Shown here one piece after another: positions 15,986 through 23,902 of a stretch of DNA of 51,117 nt. This DNA is from JBBRVW01 sp038246545 (lineage in GTDB: Bacteria; Actinomycetota; Actinomycetes; JACCUZ01), in contig JBBRVW010000036.1 in assembly GCA_038246545.1 (NCBI GenBank), forward strand, positions 1-51,117, in the 5' to 3' direction. How positions within the stretch are numbered: position 1 is the first letter of the stretch; each line of letters starts with the position of its first letter. The notes beneath the pieces were generated by a model. It was not told where the DNA came from. It made no database searches and saw only the letters and a program-made list of their open reading frames with translations. A program made the translations under genes and the position numbers.

Positions 15986-17506
15986 TCACCGCTCGTGAAT
16001 CGCACGGACCGCGTCGAGGGTGTCGGCCTCGGCGGCCGTCTTGTCCGGCCGGTGCCGCAGCACCCGGGCGAACCGCAGCGCCATCCCACCGGGGTAGCGC
16101 GGCGAGGTCTGGACGCCGTCGAACGCGATCTCGACCACGAGCTCTGGCCGGACGTGAACCACCCACTCCGAGCTGTCGACCGCCAGCTCCCGGAGCCGCT
16201 CGGTCTGCCACCTCAGCATGGTGTCGGTCAGCCCCTTGAACGTCTTGCCGAGCATGACGAAGCCGCCGGAGCCGTCGCGCGCCCCGAGGTGCAGGTTGGA
16301 CAGCAGGCCGCGCCGGCGGCCGTGGCCCCACTCGGCTGCGAGCACGACCAGGTCGAGGGTGTGCCGCGGTTTGACCTTGAGCCACCCCGACCCGCGCCGA
16401 CCCGCCTCGTACGGCGCGGCCAGCGACTTGACGACCACGCCCTCGTGGCCACGGCCCACCGCGTCGGCGAGCACCCCCGCCGCCGTCGCGGGGTCGCCGG
16501 TGACCAGTCGCGGCACCCGGAGCGGCTCGGGTACCGACCGCTCCAGCACCGCCGCCCGGTCCCGGCCGGGCAGGTCGAGCACGTCCTCGCCATCGGCGTG
16601 CAGCACGTCGAAGACGTACGTCGACAGCGGGGCGCCGGCCCGGCCGGCGGCGACGTCCACCCGTGAGGCCACCCGGCTGCCGGTCTGCTGGAACGGCCGT
16701 GGCCGGGCGTCCGGCCGGAGCGCGATCGCCTCGCCGTCGAGCACGACGTCGCGCACCGGCAGCGACAGCGCCGCGTCGACCACCTCGGGCACCCGGTCGG
16801 TGATGTCGTCGAGGCTGCGCGTCCACACCGAGACGTCGCTGCCCGATCGGTGCACCTGCACCCGGACGCCGTCGAGCTTCCACTCGACGGCCGCCTCGCC
16901 GAGGGTGTCCATCGCGCCGCTGACGTCGGCGACGGTCGACGCCAGCATTGGCTGCACCGGGCGGCCCACCTGCAGCCGGAACTCCGCCAGCGCCGCGGCA
17001 CCGCCGGTCAGCGCCGCAGCGGCCACCGGCCCGACGGCGCCGCGCAGCATCGCCGCCCGGCGCACGTCGACGAGCGGCAACCCCGCGGCCGATGCCACCG
17101 CGGCGAGCATCACGCCCTCGAGCGCGCCCTGCCGCAGCTCGCCGGTGAGCAGGCCGCGCAGCAGTGCCTGCTCCGGCTCGGTAGCGCGTGCAAGCAGGTC
17201 GGTGACGCGACGCACGCGCTCCGCCTGCGAGCCGGTGCCGCTCAGCCGGGCGACGCCCTCGAGGGTGCGGTCGACCTCGCTGACGCCGAGGACCGGGTCG
17301 GCGGCCGGTGGTGGTTGGTCGCGCAGCGAGGCCCATCCGACACCGGTGCGACGCTGGCGCAGCTCGCCCGACAGGTAGGCGACCACGACGGGCACCTCGT
17401 CCGGGTCGGCCCGGCGCAGCGCCTCGGCGACCGCGGCGATCTTCTCGGTGCGCTTCGAGGTCGCTGCGACGACGCGCGAGGCGGCGGCGAGGTCGGCGAG
17501 CTGCAC
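15986..17506 (-). CDS. ligB: ATP-dependent DNA ligase (LigB type)
   Basis: 506 residues, the usual length for actinobacterial LigB. An N-terminal DNA-binding domain (about 1-180) is followed by the nucleotidyltransferase core with VEWKLDGVR, whose K210 is the residue adenylated by ATP. Other core motifs follow: LDGEAIAL (motif III-like), GHEGVVVKSL (motif IV) and SGWLKVKPRH (motif V). A C-terminal OB domain (about 390-506) closes the clamp. It joins nicks in duplex DNA in an ATP-dependent way and is non-essential next to the NAD-dependent LigA, probably serving repair. The GTG start follows a CAGGAT box by 6 nt, which suggests a leaderless transcript. A second, shorter ATP-dependent ligase lies at 43179-44261. 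Confidence 0.92.
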   Translation of the reverse strand: MQLADLAAASRVVAATSKRTEKIAAVAEALRRADPDEVPVVVAYLSGELRQRRTGVGWASLRDQPPPAADPVLGVSEVDRTLEGVARLSGTGSQAERVRRVTDLLARATEPEQALLRGLLTGELRQGALEGVMLAAVASAAGLPLVDVRRAAMLRGAVGPVAAAALTGGAAALAEFRLQVGRPVQPMLASTVADVSGAMDTLGEAAVEWKLDGVRVQVHRSGSDVSVWTRSLDDITDRVPEVVDAALSLPVRDVVLDGEAIALRPDARPRPFQQTGSRVASRVDVAAGRAGAPLSTYVFDVLHADGEDVLDLPGRDRAAVLERSVPEPLRVPRLVTGDPATAAGVLADAVGRGHEGVVVKSLAAPYEAGRRGSGWLKVKPRHTLDLVVLAAEWGHGRRRGLLSNLHLGARDGSGGFVMLGKTFKGLTDTMLRWQTERLRELAVDSSEWVVHVRPELVVEIAFDGVQTSPRYPGGMALRFARVLRHRPDKTAAEADTLDAVRAIHER

Positions 17507-17542
17507 CTGGCCATCCTGCCCGCGACCTCCGACACGACCGCT

Positions 17543-18919
17543 CTACGAGTCCAGGTCGGTCAACGCGTCCAGGACACCGCGGTGGAAGGTCGGGTAGGCG
17601 TAGATCATCGTCCGCAGGGTCGAGACCGGCACCCGGGCGTGCACCGCGAGGGTCAGCATCGAGAGCACCTCGCCACCCCACGGCCCGACCGACGTGGCAC
17701 CGACGAGCAGCCCGGCGTCGGCGTCCTCGACCAGGGTGATGAACCCGGCGTTGCCCGGACCGTGGATCCAGCCGCGGGAGCCGCTGGCCACCTGGCTGGT
17801 GCCGGTGCGCACCGTCAGCCCCTGCTCGCGGGCCGCCCGCTCGGTCAAGCCGACCGATCCGACCTCCGGGTCGGTGAAGGTGACACGGGCCAGGCCGCGG
17901 TAGTCGGCGGCCGGGCCGTCCTGCCCGAGGATGTCATCGACCGCGATGCCCGCCTGGTACATCGCCATGTGGGTGAACGCGCCGACCCCGGTCACGTCGC
18001 CGACCGCCCACAGCCGCTCGCCGGCCCGCATCCGCTCGTCGACCTCGAGGGCGCGTGCCGCCGGGTCGAGCCCGACGGTCTCCAGGCCGATCTCCCCCAC
18101 GCGGGCGTGACGCCCGACGGAGATGAGGATCTCCGCAGCTCGGACCTCGCTGCCGTCCTCGAGCCGCACGACGACCTCGCCACCGTCGCCGCCGCCCTCG
18201 CGGGTCACGCGCACCGCCGTGGCGCCCACCCGGACCGTCGCGCCGTCCTCCTCGAGGGAGCTCCGCACGACCTCGCCGGCGGCCGGCTCCTCGGGTGGCA
18301 GCAGGCCGTCGGCCGCCTCGACCAGGGTGACCACAGCCCCGTACCGCTGGAACATCTGGGCCAGCTCGGCGCCGATCGCGCCGCCGCCGAGGACGACCAG
18401 CGACTCCGGCGGCTGCTCGGCCGAGATCGCCTCGCGGTTGGTCCAATAGCGGGTGTCCTGCAGCCCCTCGATCGGCGGCACGACCGGAGCGGAGCCGGTC
18501 GCGACCACGACGGCACGCGACGCGACATAGACGTCGTCGCCGACCACCACCCGGCCGGGGCCGTCCAGCCGCGCCGAGCCGCGCACCATCGTGCCGCCCT
18601 TGCCGGTGAACCGGTCGACCGCGACCTGGTCGTCCCAGTTGTCGGTGGCCTCGGCGCGGATCCGCTTCGCGACCGGGCCGATGTCAGGCTCGACCGTGGT
18701 GCGGCCGGCATAGGGCTCGGCCCGCCGGGCCTCGGTGAGCAGCCCCGACCCGCGGATCATCATCTTCGACGGCACACAGCCCCAGTAGGGGCACTCACCG
18801 CCCACCAGCTCGCGCTCCACGCCGACGACCCGGAGCCCGGCCTCCGCGAGGCGGCCGGCCACCTCCTCGCCGCCCGGACCCATCCCGATCACGACCACGT
18901 CCACCTCGTGCTGCGTCAT
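17543..18919 (-). CDS. FAD-dependent pyridine nucleotide-disulfide oxidoreductase family protein
   Basis: 458 residues; ATG with AGGAAGGA upstream. FAD-binding VVVIGMGPGGEEVA (about 8-21), redox motif GGECPYWGCVPSK (CxxxxC as in lipoamide dehydrogenase and mercuric reductase), NAD(P)-binding VVLGGGAIGAELA (about 174-186), second FAD motif LWAVGDVTG, and a dimerisation domain (about 330-458). The dimer interface should carry the HPTxxE catalytic pair, but here reads YPTFHRG, so the usual His and the following Glu are missing. It is therefore unlikely to be a true lipoamide dehydrogenase or mercuric reductase. It may be a quinone or dye reductase, or reduce an unknown disulfide. It diverges from the histidine phosphatase gene with 33 nt between starts. 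Confidence 0.88.
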   Translation of the reverse strand: MTQHEVDVVVIGMGPGGEEVAGRLAEAGLRVVGVERELVGGECPYWGCVPSKMMIRGSGLLTEARRAEPYAGRTTVEPDIGPVAKRIRAEATDNWDDQVAVDRFTGKGGTMVRGSARLDGPGRVVVGDDVYVASRAVVVATGSAPVVPPIEGLQDTRYWTNREAISAEQPPESLVVLGGGAIGAELAQMFQRYGAVVTLVEAADGLLPPEEPAAGEVVRSSLEEDGATVRVGATAVRVTREGGGDGGEVVVRLEDGSEVRAAEILISVGRHARVGEIGLETVGLDPAARALEVDERMRAGERLWAVGDVTGVGAFTHMAMYQAGIAVDDILGQDGPAADYRGLARVTFTDPEVGSVGLTERAAREQGLTVRTGTSQVASGSRGWIHGPGNAGFITLVEDADAGLLVGATSVGPWGGEVLSMLTLAVHARVPVSTLRTMIYAYPTFHRGVLDALTDLDS

Positions 18920-18940
18920 GGGTCCTTCCTACCCGGTCGC

Positions 18941-18946
18941 TACGGT
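18941..18946 (+). promoter_or_regulatory. -10 box of a leaderless promoter
   Basis: TACGGT ends 6 nt before the GTG at 18953, matching the distance from a -10 hexamer to the transcription start, so translation probably begins at the first base of the mRNA. Confidence 0.5.
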
Positions 18947-18952
18947 GCCGGT

Positions 18953-19555
18953 GTGACGCCCCCGGAACGTTCGCAGCAGCCGCGCTCGCAGCTGTGGCTG
19001 GTGCGTCACGGCGAGACCGAGTGGAGCGCTTCCGGCCGGCACACGGGCACCACCGACATCGATCTGACCGAGGCCGGCGTCCAGGCGGCTCGGACGGTGG
19101 CCGGCAAGCTGGCCGGCAGGTCGTTCGACCGGGTTCTCACCAGCCCGCTGCTGCGGGCCCGGCGCACGGCCGAGCTGGCCGGCTTCCCCGACCCCGAGGT
19201 CGTTCCTGACCTCGCCGAGTGGGACTACGGCGACGACGAGGGCCGGACGACGGCCGAGATCCGCGAGGACCGGCCCGGCTGGACCGTGTGGCGTGACGGC
19301 CCCCTCGGCGGCGAGACCCGCACCGACGTCGGCGCCCGCGCCGACCGGGTCGTCACGAGGGTGCGCTCGGTCGACGGCCCGGTGCTCGCCTTCGGCCACG
19401 GGCACTTCTGCCGGGTGCTCGGCGCCCGCTGGCTCGGGCTGGACGTCGAGGACGGGGCCCAGCTCCTGCTCTCCACCGCGTCGGTCTCGGTGCTCGGCTG
19501 GGAGCGCGACACCCCCGCCGTCGTGCACTGGAACCACACCGGCAGCCCCACCTGA
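18953..19555 (+). CDS. Histidine phosphatase (phosphoglycerate-mutase superfamily)
   Basis: 200 residues. The start is set at GTG 18953, directly after a -10-like TACGGT; the much longer frame running back through the ligase and reductase genes is not coding. LVRHGETEWS gives the RHG motif whose His is phosphorylated, TSPLLRARRTAEL carries the conserved Arg, EWDYGDDEG the acidic loop, and GHGHFCRVLGARW the second catalytic His. The family includes broad-specificity acid phosphatases, phosphoglycerate mutases and SixA-like protein phosphatases. Its size and the DYGDDEGRT loop favour a small-molecule phosphatase over a glycolytic mutase. It is convergent with rsgA, 48 nt away. Confidence 0.88.
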   Translation: MTPPERSQQPRSQLWLVRHGETEWSASGRHTGTTDIDLTEAGVQAARTVAGKLAGRSFDRVLTSPLLRARRTAELAGFPDPEVVPDLAEWDYGDDEGRTTAEIREDRPGWTVWRDGPLGGETRTDVGARADRVVTRVRSVDGPVLAFGHGHFCRVLGARWLGLDVEDGAQLLLSTASVSVLGWERDTPAVVHWNHTGSPT

Positions 19556-19603
19556 CCGCCCCCTGGTCCGACCGCACCATGGCCCCTGACGGCCGGCACC
19601 AGG

Positions 19604-20746
19604 TCAGGGTCTGATGGACCCCGGACGGCTGCGGTAGTCCTTGGTGATCCGCTTCCACTTCGCGCGCTCCTCGGACCGGAGCCGCGCGTCGTGGCGCGAG
19701 GCCATCCAGCGCGCCTCGCGCTGCAGCTTGACATAGCTGACCCACCGGCGCTCCGGGAGCTCGCCCGACTCGAGCGCGGCGCGCACCGCGCAGCCCGGCT
19801 CCGACACGTGGGCGCAGTCGCCGAACCGGCACTGCTCGGCGAGCTCCTCGATGTCGGCGAAGACCAGGTCCAGCGACTCGCTGATGTCGGTAAGCCCCAC
19901 GCTGCGCAGGCCGGGGGTGTCGACCACCAGGCCGCCGCCGGGCAGCACCACCAGCTCGCGGTGCGCGGTGGTGTGCCGGCCCTTGCCGTCAGCCCGCAGC
20001 GCCCGGGTGAACATGACGGCGTCACCGACCAGGGCGTTGGTCAACGTCGACTTTCCGGCGCCGGACGGGCCGAGCAGTGCCAGCGTCCGGCCGACCGCGA
20101 CGTGCGCCCGGACCGCATCGAGACCGTCGCCGGTCGTCGAGCTGATCGCGACCACCTCCACCCCCGGTGCGGCGGCGGCCACGTCCGAGCGCAGCTCCGC
20201 GGCGTCAGGCACCAGGTCGGCCTTGGTGAGCACCACCATGGGGGTCGCGCCGCTCTCCCAGGCCAGCGCCAGGAAGCGCTCGATCCGGCCGAGGTCAGGC
20301 TCCGGGTGCAGCGGCTCGACCACGACCGCGAGGTCGACGTTGGCCGCCAGGACCTGGCCGTGCGAGGTCCCGGGCGTCACGGCGGCGCGGACGAACGCCG
20401 TGCGCCGCGGCAGCACAGCCTCGGCGGTGACGCGACCGTCGGGCCAGACACGGGCCGCGACCCAGTCGCCCACGCACGGCGTCGCGACCGGGTCGGCGGC
20501 CCCGACAGCGAGCAGCGCCCCCGAGAACGTCAGGCGCATCGGGCCGTCGGCGGCCAGGGCGTCGCACGCACCGCGGTCCACGCGGGTGACGCGGGCCGGA
20601 ACGTGCACGGAGTGGTACGGCATGAAGTCGGCGGCGTAGGAGTCGTCCCAGCCCAGGACGCTGAGGTCGAGGGCGGTGGAGCCGTCGTGGTCAGAAGTGT
20701 CGTGCTCGGTGACGTCATGGTCGGCGGTGTCGCGTGGAGCGGACAA
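19604..20746 (-). CDS. rsgA: Ribosome small-subunit-dependent GTPase A (RsgA)
   Basis: 380 residues from TTG 20746, which has GAAGGG upstream; the frame runs on to 21058 and a GTG lies at about 20788, so the start is not certain. Family alignments normally begin near LDLSVLGWDD. An N-terminal OB domain is followed by the circularly permuted GTPase order: LTKADL (G4), GPSGAGKST (G1), DTPGLRSVG (G3), then a zinc knuckle with CRFGDCAHVSEPGC. RsgA checks late 30S ribosome assembly and releases RbfA by GTP hydrolysis. The N-terminus has an odd HD-rich stretch (DTADHDVTEHDTSDHDGS). A 15-codon upstream ORF with a strong ribosome-binding site precedes it (20802-20849). Confidence 0.88.
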   Translation of the reverse strand: MSAPRDTADHDVTEHDTSDHDGSTALDLSVLGWDDSYAADFMPYHSVHVPARVTRVDRGACDALAADGPMRLTFSGALLAVGAADPVATPCVGDWVAARVWPDGRVTAEAVLPRRTAFVRAAVTPGTSHGQVLAANVDLAVVVEPLHPEPDLGRIERFLALAWESGATPMVVLTKADLVPDAAELRSDVAAAAPGVEVVAISSTTGDGLDAVRAHVAVGRTLALLGPSGAGKSTLTNALVGDAVMFTRALRADGKGRHTTAHRELVVLPGGGLVVDTPGLRSVGLTDISESLDLVFADIEELAEQCRFGDCAHVSEPGCAVRAALESGELPERRWVSYVKLQREARWMASRHDARLRSEERAKWKRITKDYRSRPGSIRP

Positions 20747-20801
20747 GGCAGTGGGCCCTTCGGGGAGAAGAAGGTGCCCGGCCGTCACGGACGGTCTCGG
20801 G

Positions 20802-20849
20802 TCAGCGGGCACCGGGGAGGAGCAGGCAGCTGTCGTCGACGACAGGCAT
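20802..20849 (-). CDS. Short upstream ORF (possible leader peptide) before rsgA
   Basis: ATG at 20847-20849 follows GAGGAGGA at ideal distance, the strongest ribosome-binding site in this neighbourhood, and encodes MPVVDDSCLLLPGAR then stop. It ends 55 nt before the likely rsgA start. Between them CCTTC and GAAGG can pair, burying the rsgA site GAAGGG. This layout fits translational attenuation of a ribosome-assembly gene, but the role is inference. Confidence 0.45.
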   Translation of the reverse strand: MPVVDDSCLLLPGAR

Positions 20850-20904
20850 GGGTTCCTCCTCTTCGGTCGCGGTGACGGGACGTGCTGGTACGTCAGGAAG
20901 GACG

Positions 20905-21951
20905 CTAGCGGCTCTCCGGCGTCCCGGCGAGCGAGTTTCCCGGAGTGCGGTTGGGGGGTAGCTCGACCTCGCCGGTCTCGAAGCCCGGACCGGGCTTGTG
21001 CCTCGGCGTCGCCGGTTGCCGCTGCTTGCGCGCCTCGACGATCTCGCGGCGCGGCCACACGGTCTCGACGGCCGCGTTGAGCGCCGCCCCGATCAGCACC
21101 GCTATCGAGATCGCGTACAGCCAGATGAGCAGCACGATCGGGGTCGCGAGCGGGCCGTAGATCGAGGTGCCCCCGACACTCTTCTCGATCACCCAGCGCA
21201 CCGCGAAGCTGCCGAGGAACCAGATCGCGATCGCCAGCGCCGCGCCCGGCGTGTCACGCCACCACGGGGTCCGCACCGGCACGCTGACGTGGTAGAGCGA
21301 GGTGAGCGAGACCAGGGACAGCACGATGGCGACCGGCCAGTACAGCGAGTGGAGGAAGAAGACCTGGTCGGGCAGCAGCTTGCCGAGCAGGGTCGGTCCG
21401 GCCAGCACCAGGGGGATCACGACGATGCCCACCAGCAGCGCCACGATGTAGAGGCCGAAGGACAGGACCCGGGTGCGGATGATGCCGCGCATGCCGCCCA
21501 GCCCGTACATGATCGAGCAGGTGTCGATGAAGACGTTCAGCGCCCGCGAGCCGGACCAGAGCGCGATGAGGAAGCCCAGCGACACCAGGTCGAACCGGTC
21601 ACCCTGGATGACGTCGCGCAGCGTCTTGGCGATGACGTCGGTGACGACCTCGGAGGTGAAGATGTCGCGCGAGCCGTCGATGATGCGGGTCTGCACCTCG
21701 TCGACGACGTCCTGGCCGATCCAGCGGGCCACGTAGTTGATCGAGCCGACCAGCCCGAGGATCAGTGGCGGCAGTGAGAGGACGGCGAAAAAGCCCGCTT
21801 CGGCGGCCAGGCCGGTGACTCGGTAGCGGAAGCAGACCTTCGCAGTCTCCTTGGTGAGCCGCCAGACGACGTCCCGGAGCCCGGTCCAGCCGACGACGAC
21901 CGGCTCGGCGTCGGAGCCGGCCGGCTCGATGCGTTCGGTCCCCGCGGCCAC
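20905..21951 (-). CDS. YihY/BrkB-family inner membrane protein
   Basis: 348 residues from GTG 21951, preferred because TACCGT sits 6 nt upstream (leaderless); an upstream in-frame GTG at 21969 would lie before that -10 box. Six or more hydrophobic segments follow, including AEAGFFAVLSLPPLILGLVG (family signature with small residues), GLYIVALLVGIVVIPLVLAG and PIVLLIWLYAISIAVLIGAA with the conserved LIWLY. The C-terminal ~45 residues are cytoplasmic, basic and Pro-rich. The family was once called ribonuclease BN in error; its true function is unresolved, with transport or envelope roles suggested. It diverges from aidB, sharing one promoter box. Confidence 0.88.
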   Translation of the reverse strand: MAAGTERIEPAGSDAEPVVVGWTGLRDVVWRLTKETAKVCFRYRVTGLAAEAGFFAVLSLPPLILGLVGSINYVARWIGQDVVDEVQTRIIDGSRDIFTSEVVTDVIAKTLRDVIQGDRFDLVSLGFLIALWSGSRALNVFIDTCSIMYGLGGMRGIIRTRVLSFGLYIVALLVGIVVIPLVLAGPTLLGKLLPDQVFFLHSLYWPVAIVLSLVSLTSLYHVSVPVRTPWWRDTPGAALAIAIWFLGSFAVRWVIEKSVGGTSIYGPLATPIVLLIWLYAISIAVLIGAALNAAVETVWPRREIVEARKQRQPATPRHKPGPGFETGEVELPPNRTPGNSLAGTPESR

Positions 21952-21956
21952 GGCTC

Positions 21957-21963
21957 TACGGTA
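21957..21963. promoter_or_regulatory. Shared, symmetric -10 element driving two divergent leaderless genes
   Basis: The 7-mer TACGGTA reads TACGGT on the plus strand (GTG of aidB 7 nt later) and TACCGT on the minus strand (GTG of the BrkB gene 6 nt later). A plus-strand -35-like TTCGGT lies 17 nt upstream. Both start codons sit where transcription should begin. Confidence 0.55.
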
Positions 21964-21969
21964 GGCCAC

Positions 21970-23607
21970 GTGGGTGCACCGACCGGATCAGCGACGCACG
22001 AGGTCACCAACCAGCCACCCCCGTTGACCGGCTACGACGTGTTCGGCACCGACGCGGCCCTGGTCGAGGCGGTCCGCCGGCACGGCGCCGAGGGCGACCC
22101 CGGCGGGCTGTCCGACCTCGGCCGGAAGGCGGGCGGCGAGCAGGCGCAGCGGTGGGGCGCCGAGGCGAACGCACACCCGCCCGTGCTGCGCACCCACGAC
22201 AGGTACGGCCACCGGGTCGACGAGGTCGACTTCCACCCGTCCTGGCACGCGCTGATGTCGGTGGCGGTCGAGGAGGGGCTGCACGGCGCGGCCTGGGCCG
22301 CCGGCCCTACCAGTCACGTGCGGCGGGCAGCCGGGTTCGTGGTGTGGTCCCAGGTCGAGGCCGGTCACTGCTGCCCGGTGTCGATGACCTACGCCGCGGT
22401 GCCGGCGCTGCGGACCGACCCGGCACTGGCGGCCACCTGGGTCCCGGGGCTCTCGGCCACGACGTACGACCCGGGCCTGCGGGCTCCTGACGGGAAGGCC
22501 GGGCTGCTCGCCGGCATGGGGATGACCGAGAAGCAGGGCGGTTCGGACGTCCGGGCGAACACCACGCGCGCGGTGCCGCTCGGCCCGGACGGGGAGTACG
22601 AGCTGACCGGGCACAAGTGGTTCTGCTCGGCGCCCATGTGCGACGTGTTCCTCGTCCTCGCGCAGGCACCCGGCGGTCCGACCTGCTTCGTGGTGCCACG
22701 GGTGCGGCCTGACGGCAGCCGTAACACCTTCCGGCTGCAGCGGCTCAAGGACAAGCTCGGCAACCGGTCGAACGCGTCCGCCGAGGTCGAGCTGGAGCGC
22801 ACCTGGGCCAGCCGGCTCGGCGACGAGGGCCGCGGCGTCCGGACCATCCTGGAGATGGTGTCGGCGACCCGGCTGGACTGCGTGCTCGGCTCGACCGCCC
22901 TGATGCGCCAGGCCGTCGTGCAGGCCACCCACCACGCGGCCCACCGGAGCGCCTTCGGCGGCCCCCTCGCCGACAAGCCGCTCATGCAGAACGTGCTGGC
23001 CGACCTGGCGGTCGAGTCGGAGGCTGCCACGGCCCTGGCGCTGCGGATGGCGCACGCGGTGGACACGGGCGAGCACGAGCTGCAGCGGATCGGCGTCGCG
23101 ATCGGCAAGTACTGGGTATGCAAGCGCACGCCGGCCGTGGTCGGTGAGGCGCTGGAGTGCCTCGGCGGCAACGGCTACGTGGAGGAGAGCGGACTCCCCC
23201 GCCTCTACCGCGAGGCACCGCTCAACTCGATCTGGGAGGGCTCGGGCAACGTCAACGCGCTCGACGTCCTGCGCGCCCTCGGCCGCGAGCCGGCCGCCGT
23301 GGAGGCGCTGCGGGCCGAGGTGGCGCTGGCCGGCGGTGCCGACCGGCGCCTGGACGCCGCTGCGGACCGGGTCGGCGCAGCGCTCGCCGGTGCCGACGAG
23401 GCCTCCGCCCGGCGGGTGGTGGAGTCGCTGGCGCTGCTCCTGCAGGGCTCGCTGCTGGTACGGCACGCGCCTGCCGCCGTCGCGGACGCCTTCTGCGCGT
23501 CGCGGCTGGCCGGCGACGGCTCGGGGTCCGGGCTGGCGCCGGGCACCCTGCCGCCCGGGCTGAACACCCGCGCGGTGGTCGAGCGCGCCACACCGCGGGT
23601 CACCTGA
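21970..23607 (+). CDS. aidB: AidB-like acyl-CoA dehydrogenase family flavoprotein
   Basis: 545 residues from GTG 21970. The long N-terminal region and the motifs HDRYGHRVDEVDFHPSWH, GMGMTEKQGGSDVRANTT, LTGHKWFCSAP and LNSIWEGSGNVNALDVLRAL are those of AidB rather than of ordinary short-chain acyl-CoA dehydrogenases. AidB binds FAD, shows isovaleryl-CoA dehydrogenase activity in Escherichia coli and belongs to the adaptive response to alkylation damage, where it binds DNA. Here no ada or alkA gene is adjacent. The C-terminus (about 450-545) is Ala/Arg-rich as in the family. Transcription appears to start at the GTG itself from the box shared with the divergent membrane-protein gene. Confidence 0.9.
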   Translation: MGAPTGSATHEVTNQPPPLTGYDVFGTDAALVEAVRRHGAEGDPGGLSDLGRKAGGEQAQRWGAEANAHPPVLRTHDRYGHRVDEVDFHPSWHALMSVAVEEGLHGAAWAAGPTSHVRRAAGFVVWSQVEAGHCCPVSMTYAAVPALRTDPALAATWVPGLSATTYDPGLRAPDGKAGLLAGMGMTEKQGGSDVRANTTRAVPLGPDGEYELTGHKWFCSAPMCDVFLVLAQAPGGPTCFVVPRVRPDGSRNTFRLQRLKDKLGNRSNASAEVELERTWASRLGDEGRGVRTILEMVSATRLDCVLGSTALMRQAVVQATHHAAHRSAFGGPLADKPLMQNVLADLAVESEAATALALRMAHAVDTGEHELQRIGVAIGKYWVCKRTPAVVGEALECLGGNGYVEESGLPRLYREAPLNSIWEGSGNVNALDVLRALGREPAAVEALRAEVALAGGADRRLDAAADRVGAALAGADEASARRVVESLALLLQGSLLVRHAPAAVADAFCASRLAGDGSGSGLAPGTLPPGLNTRAVVERATPRVT

Positions 23608-23708
23608 CGTCGCTCGCCAGCCGCCCGTCCTGGCGTCGACCCCTCACGTGTCGTCCGGATGGTGGGACGTGGGCGGCAGGATTTCGAGACGGCTGCCACT
23701 CTGCTTGC

Positions 23709-23792
23709 ATGGCCAGCACCGGTGCGTACCTCGTCGCACGGCTCCACGTCGACCTCGGTCACGTGTCGAGCGCGGTCTGTATGCGCGGCTGA
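23709..23792 (+). CDS. Cysteine-type leader peptide of the sulfate-reduction operon
   Basis: 27 residues: MASTGAYLVARLHVDLGHVS then SAVCMRG and stop. The core RLHVDL..VSSAVC is the pattern of the small leader peptides found upstream of actinobacterial sulfur-assimilation genes, with a Cys codon close to the end. It begins 194 nt before the sulfite reductase ATG. The likely role is ribosome-mediated attenuation: low cysteine stalls the ribosome at the Cys codon and changes the structure of the region 23793-23902. The identification rests on motif recall; the mechanism in this organism is inference. Confidence 0.75.
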   Translation: MASTGAYLVARLHVDLGHVSSAVCMRG

Positions 23793-23902
23793 CCCCGCCG
23801 CCCTTCTCGTCGGCGCGCGGTCTCCGCCGACCCTGACCGTTCCCGAACGGCTTGCCCACCGGCGTACGACCGTGTGCCTCTCCATCGGAGACACCGACCG
23901 CC

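Noticed and set aside
16850..18952. Upstream extension of the histidine phosphatase frame through two other genes
   Set aside because: The family's N-terminus begins at about 18990 and a -10 box precedes GTG 18953; the extension is antisense to well-supported genes.
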